Source: Balaenoptera acutorostrata
Lineage: Eukaryota; Chordata; Mammalia; Artiodactyla; Balaenopteridae
Assembly: GCF_949987535.1 (NCBI RefSeq)
Contig: NC_080075.1
Coordinates: 6,742,606 to 6,806,605, forward strand
Direction: 5' to 3'
DNA: 64,000 nt
The translations under genes and the position numbers were made by a program. Below are positions 12,000 to 23,589 of this stretch, piece after piece (position 1 is the first letter of the stretch; each line of letters opens with the position of its first letter). Under the pieces are notes generated by a model. The model did not search any database. It worked only from the letters and a program-made list of their open reading frames with translations, and was not told the DNA's origin.

Positions 12000-12945
12000 G
12001 GGTTCTGAAAAGGGGTGACAGGATGCCTGGGGCAGTGTGGCAGGACACTAGCCTCTCCTGGGAGGAGGCTGCCAGAACAGCAGTGACAAAGAGCCAAGAG
12101 TCATTGATCTCGGGCCTGAGTGATTCAGGACCTGACCCTTCCAAAGTCCAAGGTGCCACTAAGGGTCACACAGCTCAATTCAGAGGCACAAAAGGAAGCA
12201 CCGAGCCCCTACAGGAATCATCACCTGGAGGCGTCTGCAGCATCAGCCTTTGCCACATCCATGTCTGCTGGTATCCGTACAGCCCCTCACACTAGAGTGC
12301 TGGTTGGGGCTGAGGGTGTTGCAGGACAAAGGATGTGGAAGAAGACGGGGCCCGTCCACGCCACCCTTCGGTTGAGCAACTGGATGGAAGAGGTGGCATC
12401 TGCGAGAGACAAGACGGCGATCCTTGGCCTTCACAATAGAGAACGCGGATTAACTGTACATGGTTCTAATTCCAGATACTTTGGACAACCCTCTGCTGAA
12501 GTCAACTAAAAATGAAGGATAAAAGAATTAAAAAAAAATCCGAATCACTGCTGAGCTGATAAGAAAACAGGAGTCTGTACAGGCCAAACACAGAGTGGAG
12601 GTAGGGGTCCTGGGAGTAAATGAGGTTGAAGCTAGGTTCTCCTAGGAGGCGAACCCTGGTGACCTTGACCTTTGATATGACACTGTGTAGGATGAGGCAG
12701 AAGAAAAGAGACAAAGCCTGTCCATGCTGGGAATCCAATAGGAGACCATTGCATAAAGCTCGATCTCAAAGGAGGGCTATGATCAGTGTGGGTGAGAATG
12801 AGAAGGATTACACAGAAGGGACAGGAAGGAATTTGCAATTTTCAGTCCCAAGGAGAAAAATCATCTCTCCCAAACAGTCATAATCACAAGATGGTCTTCA
12901 CATAGGTTTCAGGCCCAAATTCCACTTGTGTGATTTGAAAAATCT
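12000..12945. other. unique sequence with one nuclear-receptor-like site
   Basis: No repeat or exon was recognised. On the minus strand 12,660-12,675 reads TCAAAGGTCAAGGTCA, two abutting AGGTCA half-sites preceded by an A-rich extension. This fits monomer sites for the ERR/SF-1/ROR group. It is a sequence match only. Confidence 0.35.
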
Positions 12946-14045
12946 ATAAGAGAATTTAAGTGGTTTCAGGTTGACAGGACTCAGGTGCAGAGCAGAACAA
13001 ACCCAAATCCTCTTTAGAGGAAAGTAACCTTAACCCAAGCTTCAAAAAATGTTCACAGATCAAGTTCCAAGGAATATGAGTCCAGTCAAAATTTACAAAA
13101 TGTGCAAGGAAAAAGGACACTTGCAGAAACAATCAGATTGGCAATGATTCCAAATATTGGAAGGATCACACCTAAACTATAAAATGAGTATGTTTAATAT
13201 GTATAAAGATATAAACAAGAGGCCTGAAGATAAAAGTGAGGAACAAGGAATTACTAAAAAAAAAAGACAAAACATTTTGAAATTTTGACAAAGGAAGAAA
13301 GAATAAGAATATAATAATTTAAATTACCCAATGGACTGGTTAAAATTAAGTTGAGACACAGGTGGAGCAAGAATCAGTAAAGTTTAAGACAGATTTGAAT
13401 TATCTAGATTGCAGAATAGAGAGACAAAAAGATGGAAAACAGAAAAGGTAACTTAAGAGATACAGAGGGCAATGAGGTCTAACAGACAGAGATCTAATAC
13501 ATGTCAAACTGGTTCTAGTAAGAGATATTGGAGAGAATGATGAACAGGAAATATTCAAAAGAAAAATTTCCAAAATTTATGAAAAACATGAATCTTTAGA
13601 TTCAGGAAGCCCAACAATCCTAAGCGGAATAAATAAAAATGTATCTATTCCTAGAGACAATCACCATGAAACTGCAGACTACCAAAGACAAAGAGATGAT
13701 CTTACATGAAGCCAGACAGAGAAAACATTTATCACCTAAAAAGGAACAACAACTGGATTGGTGCCAGACTTTGCAAGCACAACAGTGGAAGCCAGATAAT
13801 AGGAAAATATTAACTTCAACGTGATGAGAGAACATAACCATCATTCTAGAGTTGTTTACCCAACAAAAATGTCTTTCAAGAATTGAGATAAAATTGAGAT
13901 TTCAGATGCAGGAAAAAACGGAGTTTCCACTAACAAGCTGTCACCAAACTAAATTCTAAATGATATCCTTCAGAAAAAGGGAAATTATCCCAGATGGGAG
14001 TTCTAAGAGGCAAGAAGAAATGGTGGGAAAAGATATTGTGCTTTA

Positions 14046-14071
14046 CAATAATAATAACAATAATAATAATG
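14046..14071. repeat. (AAT)n microsatellite
   Basis: Trinucleotide AAT repeats with one AAC interruption, inside the ancient L1. Confidence 0.8.
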
Positions 14072-14387
14072 ACCAATTTAGGGTACAAAAAGATGGGAAA
14101 AAATGGTGGATAACAACAGCATGTACGTAATAAATCATTCTAAGGTCCTTGTGTTTGGTGGGAAGAAGAAAAATATTATTAATGTTGAACTCTGGTAAGT
14201 ATTCATGTTAAAATACTAGGGTAATCATTAAACTCAGAGGCATAGACATTATAAATTCAAATTAGAGGGAAAAATGTAATGAAGCGAAAAAGAAAAATCC
14301 AAAAGGAGGAAGAAAAAGAGAAAAAAGGAAGCAGAAAAAGTGGGACAAATATCAAGTATACTATAAAATGATTAAAAATAAATTAAA

Positions 14388-14590
14388 GGGATTTCCCTGG
14401 TGGTCCAGTGGCTAAGACTCCGCACTCCCAAAGCAGGGGGCCCAGGTTCGATCCCTGGTCAGGGAACTAGATCCCACATGCCGCAACAAAGATCCCACAC
14501 GTGGCAACGAAGATCCTGCATGCCTCAACTAAGACCCGGTGCAGCCAAATAAATAAATAAAATAAATAAATACTTTTTAAAAAAGAGTTC
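14388..14590 (+). mobile_element. CHR-type tRNA-derived SINE
   Basis: Starts GGGATTTCCCTGGTGGTCCA. It has a pol III B-box GGTTCGATCCC near 14,455 and ends in GCAGCCAAATAAATAAATAA plus an A/T tail. It is flanked by a TSD of about 16 bp: TTAAAAATAAATTAAA at 14,372-14,387 and a near copy at 14,591-14,606. The body is shorter than the 300-bp copies elsewhere in the window. Confidence 0.92.
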
Positions 14591-15499
14591 TTAAAAAATA
14601 AATTAATTTAAATATCTCAGTAATCATAATAAAGATATGGACTATTCTCTCCAGTTTAAAAAAGTGATCGCCAGACATGCTTATTAAGAAACCAGCAAAT
14701 GTTGTTTACAAGAAACATTTCTGAAATGTAAGGACAGAGAACTAAAAAGTAAAAGGAGAAAAAATAAATCCCAGATAAATACTAACAAAAGAAATATGGT
14801 GTACCTCTATTAATATCAGATAGATAGACTTTAAGGCAATAGCACAACTAGAAATAAGAGAGGGTCACAGAATATTATCAGTTTCAATTCACCTGGAAGA
14901 GGAAATAACCCTAAACTTGTATGCACCTAACAACAGAGCATCAAAATATACAAAGCAAAAAGTAATGAACTATAAGGAGAAACTGACAACTCTTCTATCA
15001 CACTCACATGTTTGACGTATCTCACTTCATAAATGATATATCATGCAATACGACAATTAGTATATATGAAATTGAACGGCAGAGATCTAATGGACATACA
15101 TGAAATATTGCACCCAATAATGGGAGACTAAACACTCTTTTCAAGCACACAGAGAACAAATATTGACCATCTAGAAAGTTGCTTTTTTAGGTCAGAGTAC
15201 ACTATTTTTCAGTGTTCCTAACAGAGGATTTGGAGCAACTAATTCAAATTCAACTAGTTGTAAGGTGACCAGATATTATGCTGGTTACAAAATAACGTAA
15301 TCTGTAAACTATTGCCTTTAGAACAGTGTGCCTGATATCATCAAAGAGAACAAGCTCTGTTTTCCTCACTCATACTCAGCTCCCTAGACATCTCCCCCAA
15401 GGCAAACAAGAAACAGTATAGAAGCTACAACAACCAAAGTGACCACTGAGAATCTAGAGAAAAGATTTATTTCATCCAGAATTTTGGATGGATGATGAC

Positions 15500-15612
15500 T
15501 TGTTACTGTCTAGAATGTAAGTACCATGAGAGCAAGAATCTTTGTTTCGTTTACGATATATCAATGTCTGGCATATTACGGCACTCAGTAAATATGCTTG
15601 AATGATGGGAGG
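15500..15612 (+). mobile_element. L2 LINE 3' end
   Basis: TAGAATGTAAGTACCATGAG, then AATGTCTGGCATATTACGGC and CAGTAAATATGCTTGAATGA, follow the L2 3'-terminal pattern (gtaagctcc..ggcac..agtaggtgctcaataaatatttgttgaatga). Confidence 0.75.
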
Positions 15613-17050
15613 CATACATGAACAAAAATGATACCCCTACTACTAGGTGTCCTCTTGCCTTTCCTTGGAGCACTGTAACAATTCTAAACATTTTGCGGTG
15701 TATGTCCTATTTGGCAAGTGAGTAGCCTAATCATCCTGCATTCAGGTTCAGACACGATTTTCAAAAAGAAAGCACCAGCATCTGTGTTCATCTCAACGTG
15801 CCAGGTTAACTCTGAGACTGCTGGAACGTAGAGGTTCCTTGATGGAAATATCTGGGCCTGCGGACGGGGGTAAGCTTTGCTGGAAAAAGCAGAAAGGGGG
15901 CTGGATAAGAGGAAAATGAACTCAGCTCTACTTCCCTAGGATTTCTTTTTCCAGGGAGGGGAATGAAATCACACAGTAAACAAGTGACTCATGAGTGGCC
16001 TGATCTTGACAAACTGTGTGAGGAGCATTCAAAGAGAAAAGCAGAAGGTAGACAGGAATCCTTTGCCCTGATCGATTGTTCTCCTTTATCCTTTCTGGCC
16101 TCAACTCCTTTGTCACGCTGCTCACTCCAGGTCCAGTCTTCCAGCCCTGACTGATGGCACAGCTGGATTCCAGCTGAGTGTGTGTTTAGACCGCAGGGAT
16201 CAATGCCAGGCAATGAGGAGAGGAACAGTTCATTCATAAGGGGAAGAGCTGAGTGTGAACACAGATGAGGGGGTGGAGGGGACATTGGGGAGTCAGGCTG
16301 GGGGTTGGGTCACTGGCTGGAGTCAAAGTCGGTGAAGAGGCAGGAATAAGCAGTTATCAGGGCCAGAGTCTAGGCAAGCACTTGGGAAGGTCAACAGTTC
16401 TATCTGGAGTCAGCTGAAGGTCTCCCTCTGCAGCACTGCTCCAGGTTCCGGCCTTCTAAAACTCACAAAGTCTTGGTCCAAACAGGAGATCCTTGTTCCC
16501 CAAATGCCAGTTGTCCTTCCTATACAGAGCTCCCTTGGTTGCCAAGTCAAGTGGAAGCATGACCTTGTGCATGTGATTGAAGATTCAGTCAACAGCACCA
16601 AGATCCTGGAACTGCCCCTTTTCTAAATTCTTCTCTGAGACAAGGCCAAAGGGTTGGGTTTTTGACTAGGGTTCTGTTTGTTCAAGAGCTCACCTTCTTA
16701 TTTTAATTGGTGTCGTGGTGGTGGTCTGTGCGACCAGGTTGCCCGAGTTGAGCAGAGGTGTCGTACAAAGTAGAACATGTCAATGACCCCTGGTCAGGGA
16801 AGCATGTGAGCTGCCCAGAGGGCAAGAGCAGGTCAGTAGAGCTTTCACACCACCTAAGCAGACAGGAGGCCAGACTGTGTCCCCAGGACAGAGGGAAGGT
16901 TGAAGGTGGCCAAAGGATCACACCAGCTTGGGCAGGCAGCACAGCACACTTCCTCACAGGGACTGTCAACACCTTGGCACCGAGAACAGATTTTTAGTTG
17001 AGTTCAGGGTTCTCACGTTCAAGAATATCCTGGTTCAACTAACCGCTCTA
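15613..17050. other. unique sequence, no gene recognised
   Basis: Mixed-composition DNA without recognisable repeat termini. Overlapping short frames at 15.93-16.29 kb on both strands show no coding signature. Confidence 0.4.
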
Positions 17051-17352
17051 CATTAGCAGTTTTCAAAGAGTGGACCAGTGACCCCTGGGGTGCTCATGAC
17101 CTTTTCAGAAGAGCCAGAGTCAAAACTATTTTATAATAATACAAAGACATTATTTGTCTTTTTCAATCTCATTTTCTCAAGAGTGTGCAGTGGAGTCTTT
17201 CAGAGGATATTAACAGGTGATACCTCCCTTCTGGTAAGCCGGACAATAAAAAAGATTTGCAAAAATTCAAACAATGCCACCCTTCTCACTAAATTATACT
17301 GTTTGAGGAAACACAGTATTTTTATGTTAGAATGCAATGCACTTTTCACTAT

Positions 17353-17999
17353 TTTTTTTTTAACATCTTTATTGGAGTATAATTGCTTTACAATGGTGTG
17401 TTAGTTTCTGCTTTATAACAAAGTGAATCAGCTATACATATAAATATATCCCCGTATCTCCTCCCTCTTACATCTCCCTCCCACCCTCCCTACCCCACCC
17501 CTCTAGGTGGTCATAAAGCACCGAGCTGATCTCCCTGTGTTATGCGGCTGCTTCCCACTAGCTATCTATTTTACATTTGGTAGTGTATATATGTCCATGC
17601 CACTCTCTCACTTCGTCCCAGCTTACTCTTCCCCCTCCCCGTGTCCTCAAGTCCATTCTCTACATCTGCATCTTTACTCATGTTCTGCCCCTAGGTTCTT
17701 CAGAACCATTTTTATTTTTAGATTCCATATATATGTGTTAGCATACAGTATTTGTTTTTCTCTTTCTGACTGACTTCATTCTGTAGGACAGTCTCTAGGT
17801 CCATCCACCTCACTACAAATAACTAAATTTCATTTATTTTTATGGCTGAGTAATATTCCATTGTATATATGTGCCACATCTTCTTTATCCATTCATCTGT
17901 CGATGGACAGTTGGGTTGCTTCCATGTCCTGGCTATTGTAAATAGAGCTGCAATGACCATTGTGGTTCATGACTCTTTTTGAATTATGGTTTTCTCAGG
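17353..17999 (-). mobile_element. L1 LINE 3' end, 5'-truncated
   Basis: It starts with a T run and AACATCTTTATTGGAGTATA, passes through TTTTTATGGCTGAGTAATAT and ends with TTTTTGAATTATGGTTTTCT. The TSD TTCACTAT lies at 17,345-17,352 and again at 18,000-18,007. It landed in the hAT-like element, and its right TSD was later the target of a SINE. Confidence 0.9.
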
Positions 18000-18012
18000 T
18001 TCACTATTTTTT

Positions 18013-18346
18013 TTTTTTTTAAAGGATTTTCTTTTTATTTATTTATTTATTTATTTATTTTGGCTGTGTTGGGTCTTCGGTTCGTGCGAGGGCTTTCTCC
18101 AGTTGCGGCAAGCGGGGGCCACTCTTCATCGCGGTGCGGGGACCGCTCTTCATCGCGGTGCGCGGGCCTTTCTCTATCGCGGCCCCTCCCGTCGCGGGGC
18201 ACAGGCTCCAGACGCGCAGGCTCAGCAATTGTGGCTCACGGGCCCAGCTGCTCCGTGGCATGTGGGATCTTCCCAGACCAGGGCTCGAACCCGTGTCCCC
18301 TGCATTAGCAGGCAGATTCTCAACCACTGCGCCACCAGGGAAGCCC
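18013..18346 (-). mobile_element. CHR-type SINE, long form
   Basis: Read on the minus strand it starts GGGCTTCCCTGGTGGCGCAG, has a B-box region GGTTCGAGCCC and ends in an AAATAAATAAAT tail. The TSD AGGTTCACTATTTTTT is at 17,997-18,012 and 18,347-18,362. The body holds a short tandem duplication: CTCTTCATCGCGGTGCG occurs twice between about 18,122 and 18,165. Confidence 0.95.
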
Positions 18347-18520
18347 AGGTTCACTATTTTTTAATGAATTAAAAATTATTTTAAATGTTTCTCAGCTTTA
18401 ATTTCCAAGATGGTAAATATCCATGGATACAAGCCACATAAACAAAAACTGGGGGATGCTCAACAGTTTTTAAGAGTGTAAAGGGGTCCCAAGATCAATA
18501 AATTTGAGAACTTCTGCTCT

Positions 18521-19037
18521 TTATCTTCACTGTAAATCCCATTTACAAGCCTTGACAGTTACTTGAAACACTTAGCAGTCTCTTTGCAGCATAAAGTAGT
18601 GCTATGCTACATTTTTTTGGTTATGTAGACGAACGAACAATATAAATGACTCGCCAACCATTTTTCAATGTCATTTTCCTTCGGCCTCAGAAATGGCTTG
18701 GCCTGTGTTCTAAAGCAGGGTTCCCGGGGAATTATTTATTCCAGGGAACTGCTAGTTGGTCATATGGGATATTAATTCTCAACTAATCACCATCAGATGC
18801 TGTAGAGGCTTTATTTATATCTTCTTCAGAAGCAGAGAATCTTATTATATCACAATATTTTGGAAAATATCAAGGAAGTTTATGAGCAATTCAAATATAC
18901 TCCTAATGTTTTATCTCAATGGACCACTGACTCTAGGATTTAAGGTAACTTGATAATTACTAAACAATAACCACAAGATGTTGAGTTGACATTCAGATAA
19001 GACCTCGTTCCTCTTTTCATATTTTATTCGGCCCAAT
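18521..19037. other. unique sequence, no feature recognised
   Basis: AT-rich sequence. No repeat ends or splice-flanked frames were recognised. Confidence 0.4.
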
Positions 19038-19049
19038 AACTACCCACAA

Positions 19050-19370
19050 GGGACTTTCCTGGTGGCGCAATGGTTAAGAATCCGCCTGCCAATCCAGGGG
19101 ACACAGATTCGATCCCTGGTCCAGGAAGATCCCACATGCCACAGAGCAACTAAGCCCGCGAGCCACAACTACTGAGCTCGCGTGCCACAGCCACTGAAGC
19201 CCACGTGCCTAGAACCCGTGCTCCGCAACAAGAGAAGCCACCGCAACGAGAAGCCTGCGCACCACAACGAAGGGTAGCCCCCGCTCGCCACAACTAGAGA
19301 AAATCCGTGCATAGCAACGAAGACCCAATGCAGCCAAAAATAAATAAATAAATAAAATTAATTTAAAAAA
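19050..19370 (+). mobile_element. CHR-type SINE, long form
   Basis: GGGACTTTCCTGGTGGCGCA head, tRNA-like B-box GATTCGATCCC, AACGAAGACCCAATGCAGCC near the end, then an (AAAT)n tail. The TSD AACTACCCACAA is at 19,038-19,049 and 19,371-19,382 and is identical on both sides. Confidence 0.95.
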
Positions 19371-19382
19371 AACTACCCACAA

Positions 19383-20020
19383 ATCAACAAGCCAGAAAAG
19401 ATAAAAGGAATCCCACATGTGCTCTGAATTATTTATAACTTCCAAAGAAATATGATGCTAAGTCATAATAATGTAAGTCAACCAAATTCCCAACTAAGCA
19501 TCTAGCTTCTGATATTTCAAGTGCAATACGCATCCCTTCTTGACAACATCTCAGCAAAGCATTTTCACAAGACCAGTCTTAAGGCAGTAGAAATGTTTTC
19601 ATTCATTCATTTCTTGCAATTCCTCAGTGCTGGCTTGTGTTCAGCTCAGGTTAGGCAGTGTGACAAATTAAGATGTGCTTTAGGGCCAAAGTGTGCCTTC
19701 AGGGAGGGTAGAGTCTATGAGAGAGAGCTGTACAGCAATGATCACACTACAAAGCAGAACCTAGGGAGTTCTGTATGAATTAGATACTTAGTAGGAGCTA
19801 TTAGAGCTCACAGATGGAAGAGACTCATATAAGGCTGGGCAAAATGGCAAAGATATAAAATATGTGCACCAAAAGCGTTTCTTCACTGTTGGATGAAAAT
19901 GGTCCAACTGTATTTAAATATGCAACCCCCTAGCGTCCATAATTTCCTATTCCTGCGTTTAGACTTGCAGGAGGAAAGACAGAAAAGCTATTTAAAGTCC
20001 TTCACATGCCATTCGTTTTT
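19383..20020. other. unique sequence, no feature recognised
   Basis: No convincing element was found. An ATTCATTCATTT motif near 19,600 could be a relic of an L2 tail but is too short to call. Confidence 0.35.
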
Positions 20021-20021
20021 G

Positions 20022-20119
20022 TTTTTTTTAATTTATTTTATTTATTTAGTTTTGGCTGCGTTGGGTCTTCGCTGCTGCGCGCGGGCTTTCTCCAGTTGCG
20101 GCGAGCGGGCGCTACTCCC
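20022..20119 (-). mobile_element. CHR-type SINE, 5'-truncated tail end
   Basis: T-rich tail then TTTTGGCTGCGTTGGGTCTT and GGCTTTCTCCAGTTGCGGCG, the reversed 3' half of the family. It stops abruptly at about 20,119 without the tRNA-like head. I found no clear TSD. Confidence 0.85.
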
Positions 20120-21555
20120 ATCCCGAGGCTGGGCTCTCTCCCTTGTGACCCAACAACACCGTTTCACTAACAGCTCGACAAGCAGCTGTTACTAATGCCG
20201 CTAAAAGGCGGTGTAAGGAGACAGTCACACAGGTCTCAGACAGCTACCTTTCCTCGGGTCGTGAGGGCACAAAATGGGATCTGTACATGGTGACCCCTGT
20301 AAAGGAAGGCTCTCGTTAAGGGTAAGCGGAGAACTGTCTGCATCCTTCCCCACAGACCTTCAGCCAAACTGGCGATACGTAGAAACCAGACCCTACACAC
20401 GGTTCAGGCGTGATGAACAGGAAGAGTGACTGCGGCTCGATGAAAAAAGGATGCCTGTGGACAATGTAGAATCTCTGAGCAAAATCTGAAACCCTCCTTC
20501 CTGGTCTCCCAAGGATTCAGGAGGGTCACGATAAGGAAGCATTGGGATAGTGATTGTTGGGCCGTGGGCTGCAGCGCCCCCAGGACCCCCTCCACGACCA
20601 CGCATTCTACGTGGACCACCGTCTGGCCATTGCACCAGCCCTGGCATGGCACTAGCTTTCCAGTTGGCCTCCCAGCTTCCCGGCTACACTTAATGCCAAT
20701 CCTTGATTTTTCAATAAAATTTAACATAAGAGGCGCTGCAAGTTCTCAACTTTGCTTTTCAGACAAAAGCCAAAGTTAAAAGCAGCCCCACGAACATCAG
20801 TAAAACTGGCCGTTTCTGATTTAGAGGCAAAAATCACTCCGTAAACGTTAGCAAAAATGCCAAAGCAAACAACATCCGTCTCTACTGCGATGACTGAACT
20901 CAGTGCATGAGAGCCGGAGCCCTGTCTCATGGCTTGTCTGAGGAGCAAGTCTTGGGTGACAAAACCACTGTGTGTTTGCGCTCTAAGCATCTACATAGCA
21001 GCAGATCTGACGCCGGGCTCCTGGGGTTGGCAGGCACCCTGCTTCCAATATATTCCTTTCACCCTCTGATGGGCTGTGGGAAAGCCATGATTATAAGTCT
21101 TCTTATTAGGGATTCTTTATCTACGTTCTGTTTTCAGTAATTCCTTGTCAACCTTAATTTTGAGAAAATGTGTTTTTTGACGGCAATCATTTTAGGTACT
21201 GCATATTACACATGTATGTACACGTATGTGCACACACTTTTTTTTTTAACACATGTACAGTTCAGTACAGAATCCCTAACACACAAAGTGTGACAATTAC
21301 TGTCGAGGTCTTCCCAGTCTGCTGGGGTCGGGTTGTCACGAGTAATGCAGGGAGGCGATCTGTTTACACTCCTCCTTCTTGATTAAATGGATCAAAGGTG
21401 AGTTCAGAAAACGGGCCCCCGGGCTTTGAACTCTGTTGTGAAAATGCCAAGTGCTTGCCAAGAGCTGCAGAAAGAAGACAATGCAGATTGCAAGCATGAG
21501 GGAGAAGCTGCTACAGCCAGGAAGGCCTGATTCAAAGCCTGCCCATGAGGCCCTC
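20120..21555. other. unique sequence, no gene recognised
   Basis: The part at 20,390-20,727 is GC-rich, is followed by AATAAAA at about 20,715 and could be read as an old retrocopy, but every frame breaks or resembles nothing I know. Confidence 0.35.
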
Positions 21556-21559
21556 ATAG

Positions 21560-22025
21560 ATGTGGCCAAACCTCACGAGTCTCGGGTCCACAGCTCCAGC
21601 CCAGGTCTCTCTTCTGAGTTCCAGGCTCCTGTGTCCACCTGCCCCCTTGCCTGGCTGCCCAGAGCTCTCGAGGGTCGCAGACCCAAACAGGAACTCGTGA
21701 CCTACCCTGCCCCATTTTTCTTATTCCAGGAAAGGATGCCTCCATTCTCCCCCTCAGTCACTCCCCACATCCCACCATCACCTGTCAGTTCTAGCTTTAA
21801 AGTCTTCCTTCAATCCGTCCCCACTTTCCATCTGCAATGTCACGATCTCACCCAAGCCACCGGACTGAGCGACGGCGAACAGCCTCCCCGTGGCCTCCCC
21901 GATTCTCTCGCCTGTGCCTTCATGGCACTCCTCAAAGGCAGCCACAGTAATATTTTTAAAATGCCCATCAGATCAGGTCGCTCTCCAGCTCAGAGCCCTT
22001 CAGTAGGATGCTCCTCGCCAAAGGG
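21560..22025 (+). mobile_element. L2 LINE, ORF2 3' region
   Basis: The sequence follows the L2 order CACAGCTCCAGCCCAGGTCT, TCTTCTGAGTTCCAGGCTCC, then CAGATCAGGTCGCTCTCCAG and CAGAGCCCTTCAGTAGGATG. The 242-codon open frame across it (21,451-22,179) is a relic of this non-LTR element plus chance extension, not a host gene. Part of the usual spacing is missing, so it is internally deleted. Confidence 0.7.
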
Positions 22026-22029
22026 CAGC

Positions 22030-22685
22030 AGGCTGATTGCAGGGCCAGAGCAGGGAAAGGACAGGGTGGGCCTGGAACAGCTTATTGTCTCAGAAAGTAA
22101 GACGTACTCAAAGATTGATGGGGACACGTCCAAAACCAGCTCGAGAGGGCTCTCACTGACCAAACCAGGGGCAATCTGAACATCCGAACTGTAATTTATT
22201 GAATAAAGCAGGAATCCATGAAATCTTACTGATACAAAGGAATGGATGAACGAACAAACAAATGAACAAATGAATGAATGAATAAGGGAGAAGGAGAGCT
22301 CCTCCTCCAAGTAGATTGCCAACTGCTACATGCAGAAGGGATGAAGGAATTTGAAACTTACCACCTGGCAACCGCCCTAGTAATGACTGTTTCAAGCAAG
22401 AAGCATCAATGGATACTAAACCTAGTGAGTGAACACTTCATAAGAAACAGTATGTTTAGCTAGCCTCAAAATATCTTTTAATACTTATTAGTTAAAAGGA
22501 CAAAAGAGTTCCGTGGAGAAACCTGGCAACACAGCCTTCATTGAGCGATCAAAGTTAATGTCACTAGTAATGGGGCTGATGGATGGCCCGGCCTTTTGCT
22601 GTGTTGCATCACTCTGTGTATTCCTGCCAAAAATACATCATCTTAATCAGACCACTAGGACACATCAGCCAAACCCAAATGGAGG
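22030..22685. other. unique sequence with a short (TGAA)n-like run
   Basis: An imperfect ATGAACGAACAAACAAATG to AATGAATGAATGAATAA run lies at about 22,245-22,285. The rest is unremarkable. Confidence 0.5.
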
Positions 22686-22689
22686 GTCA

Positions 22690-23145
22690 TTCTAGAAAGT
22701 AAATGAGTAAATGACCTGTCATTTTCCAAAATGTCTAGGCCATAAAAAACAAGTGAAGACTTAGAAACCATCCCAGATGGAAGAGACAAGTACATGCAGG
22801 ATGGGACCCTGGATTGGTCTCTAGACCATCAGGGACATGAGTGGGAGAGTCTGCAAAATTTCAGCGGGGGTCTGAGGCTCTGAGGACACTACGGTATCAA
22901 TGTTAATTGCCTTATTTGGATGATTGTACAATGGACATAGAGGAACGTGTCCTTCGGCACCATATCAGCAACTCACCTCCAAATGCTTTAGTAAAAAATA
23001 GTCCTATGTACATAGAGAGCACAATAAGGCAGGTGTGATCAAACATTGGCAGGAATTCTTAGTGCAGGCTCTGAGGAAGCTAGCTGGACGGTTTTTGCAA
23101 CTTTTCTCTAAGTTTGAAATTATTCAGAATAAAAAGTTCAAACAC
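22690..23145 (+). mobile_element. L1M-type 3' end (ancient)
   Basis: It ends TTTTTGCAACTTTTCTCTAA, GTTTGAAATTATTCAGAATA and AAAAGTTCAAA, a familiar 3' terminus of old mammalian L1 subfamilies. Upstream, GTATCAATGTTAATTGCCTT fits the same element. The left boundary is approximate. Confidence 0.6.
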
Positions 23146-23204
23146 ACAAACTTTCATGACTTCCCCATTAAACTCAGGACAAAATGGTAAAGAAGCACCA
23201 CCAG

Positions 23205-23585
23205 GCCGTTGGTAATCTGGTCCCTGCGTAACTCTAAGCATCCCATAAATCACATTTCGGTCTCTCCCCAACCCCAGGCCTCTATATATGTTGTTCTTTC
23301 TGCTTGGAAACGCCCCCTCTCTGCGTCACTGCCCCATTCAGGTCTCGGTTTAAACGTCACTTCCTCAGAAAGGCCATCCCTGTCCTTAGACTGGATCAAG
23401 TTCTCCATCACTATGCGATACCCTACGTTGGTTTTAGGGATCGTCCGTTTAATGCCCCCCCCAACTCCCCCCCAGTCAATAAGCTCTGGGTTCTACTGGT
23501 TTTCCTCTCCTTCCTTGCCCAGGGTCCACGCACAGTGTCTGGAGAAAAGGAGCCACTCAACAACAAATGAGTGGATTTTTGTTAT
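23205..23585 (+). mobile_element. L2 LINE 3' region
   Basis: GGTAATCTGGTCCCTGCGTA, TGTTCTTTCTGCTTGGAAAC, AACGTCACTTCCTCAGAAAG and GGCCATCCCTGTCC follow the L2 3' region in order. It ends GCCACTCAACAACAAATGAG, a degraded version of the usual 'gctcaataaatatttgttgaatgag'. Confidence 0.8.
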
Positions 23586-23589
23586 TCGA

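Larger units (their letters stand above)
12950..15200 (+). mobile_element. ancient L1 (L1ME or HAL1 type), internal region
   Basis: The A-rich sequence follows the order of an old L1 from the ORF1 end into the ORF2 endonuclease region. Landmarks are AAATTTCCAAAATTTATGAA (about 13,565), ATGTCTTTCAAGAATTGAGA (13,870), TTTACAAGAAACATTTCTGA (14,705), TATGCACCTAACAACAGAGC (14,920) and CACTCTTTTCAAGCACACAG (15,133). All frames are broken by many stops. A young SINE interrupts it at 14,388-14,590. The exact ends are unclear. Confidence 0.75.
17056..18520 (-). mobile_element. hAT-like DNA transposon, split by an L1 and a SINE
   Basis: The left piece (17,056-17,352) begins CAGTTTTCAAAGAGTGG. The right piece (about 18,363-18,520) ends GGGGTCCCAAGATCAATAAA and TTTGAGAACTTCTG, an inverted-terminus pattern like the Charlie group (cag..ttctcaaa / tttgagaac..ctg). 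The inner sequence AAGATTTGCAAAAATTCAAA fits a reversed Charlie-type element. Without the younger insertions it would be roughly 450 bp, a non-autonomous copy. The strand is inferred from this similarity. Confidence 0.65.

Noticed and set aside
14388..14590. The tRNA-like head of the SINE copies considered as real tRNA genes
   Set aside because: They have pol III box sequences but no cloverleaf anticodon arm, and they carry SINE tails and target-site duplications.
20390..20727. A possible processed pseudogene ending in AATAAAA
   Set aside because: Every frame contains stops, no parent protein could be recognised, and there is no A tail or flanking duplication.
21451..22179. A 242-codon plus-strand open frame
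   Set aside because: Most of it coincides with an L2 LINE remnant and the rest has no protein resemblance.
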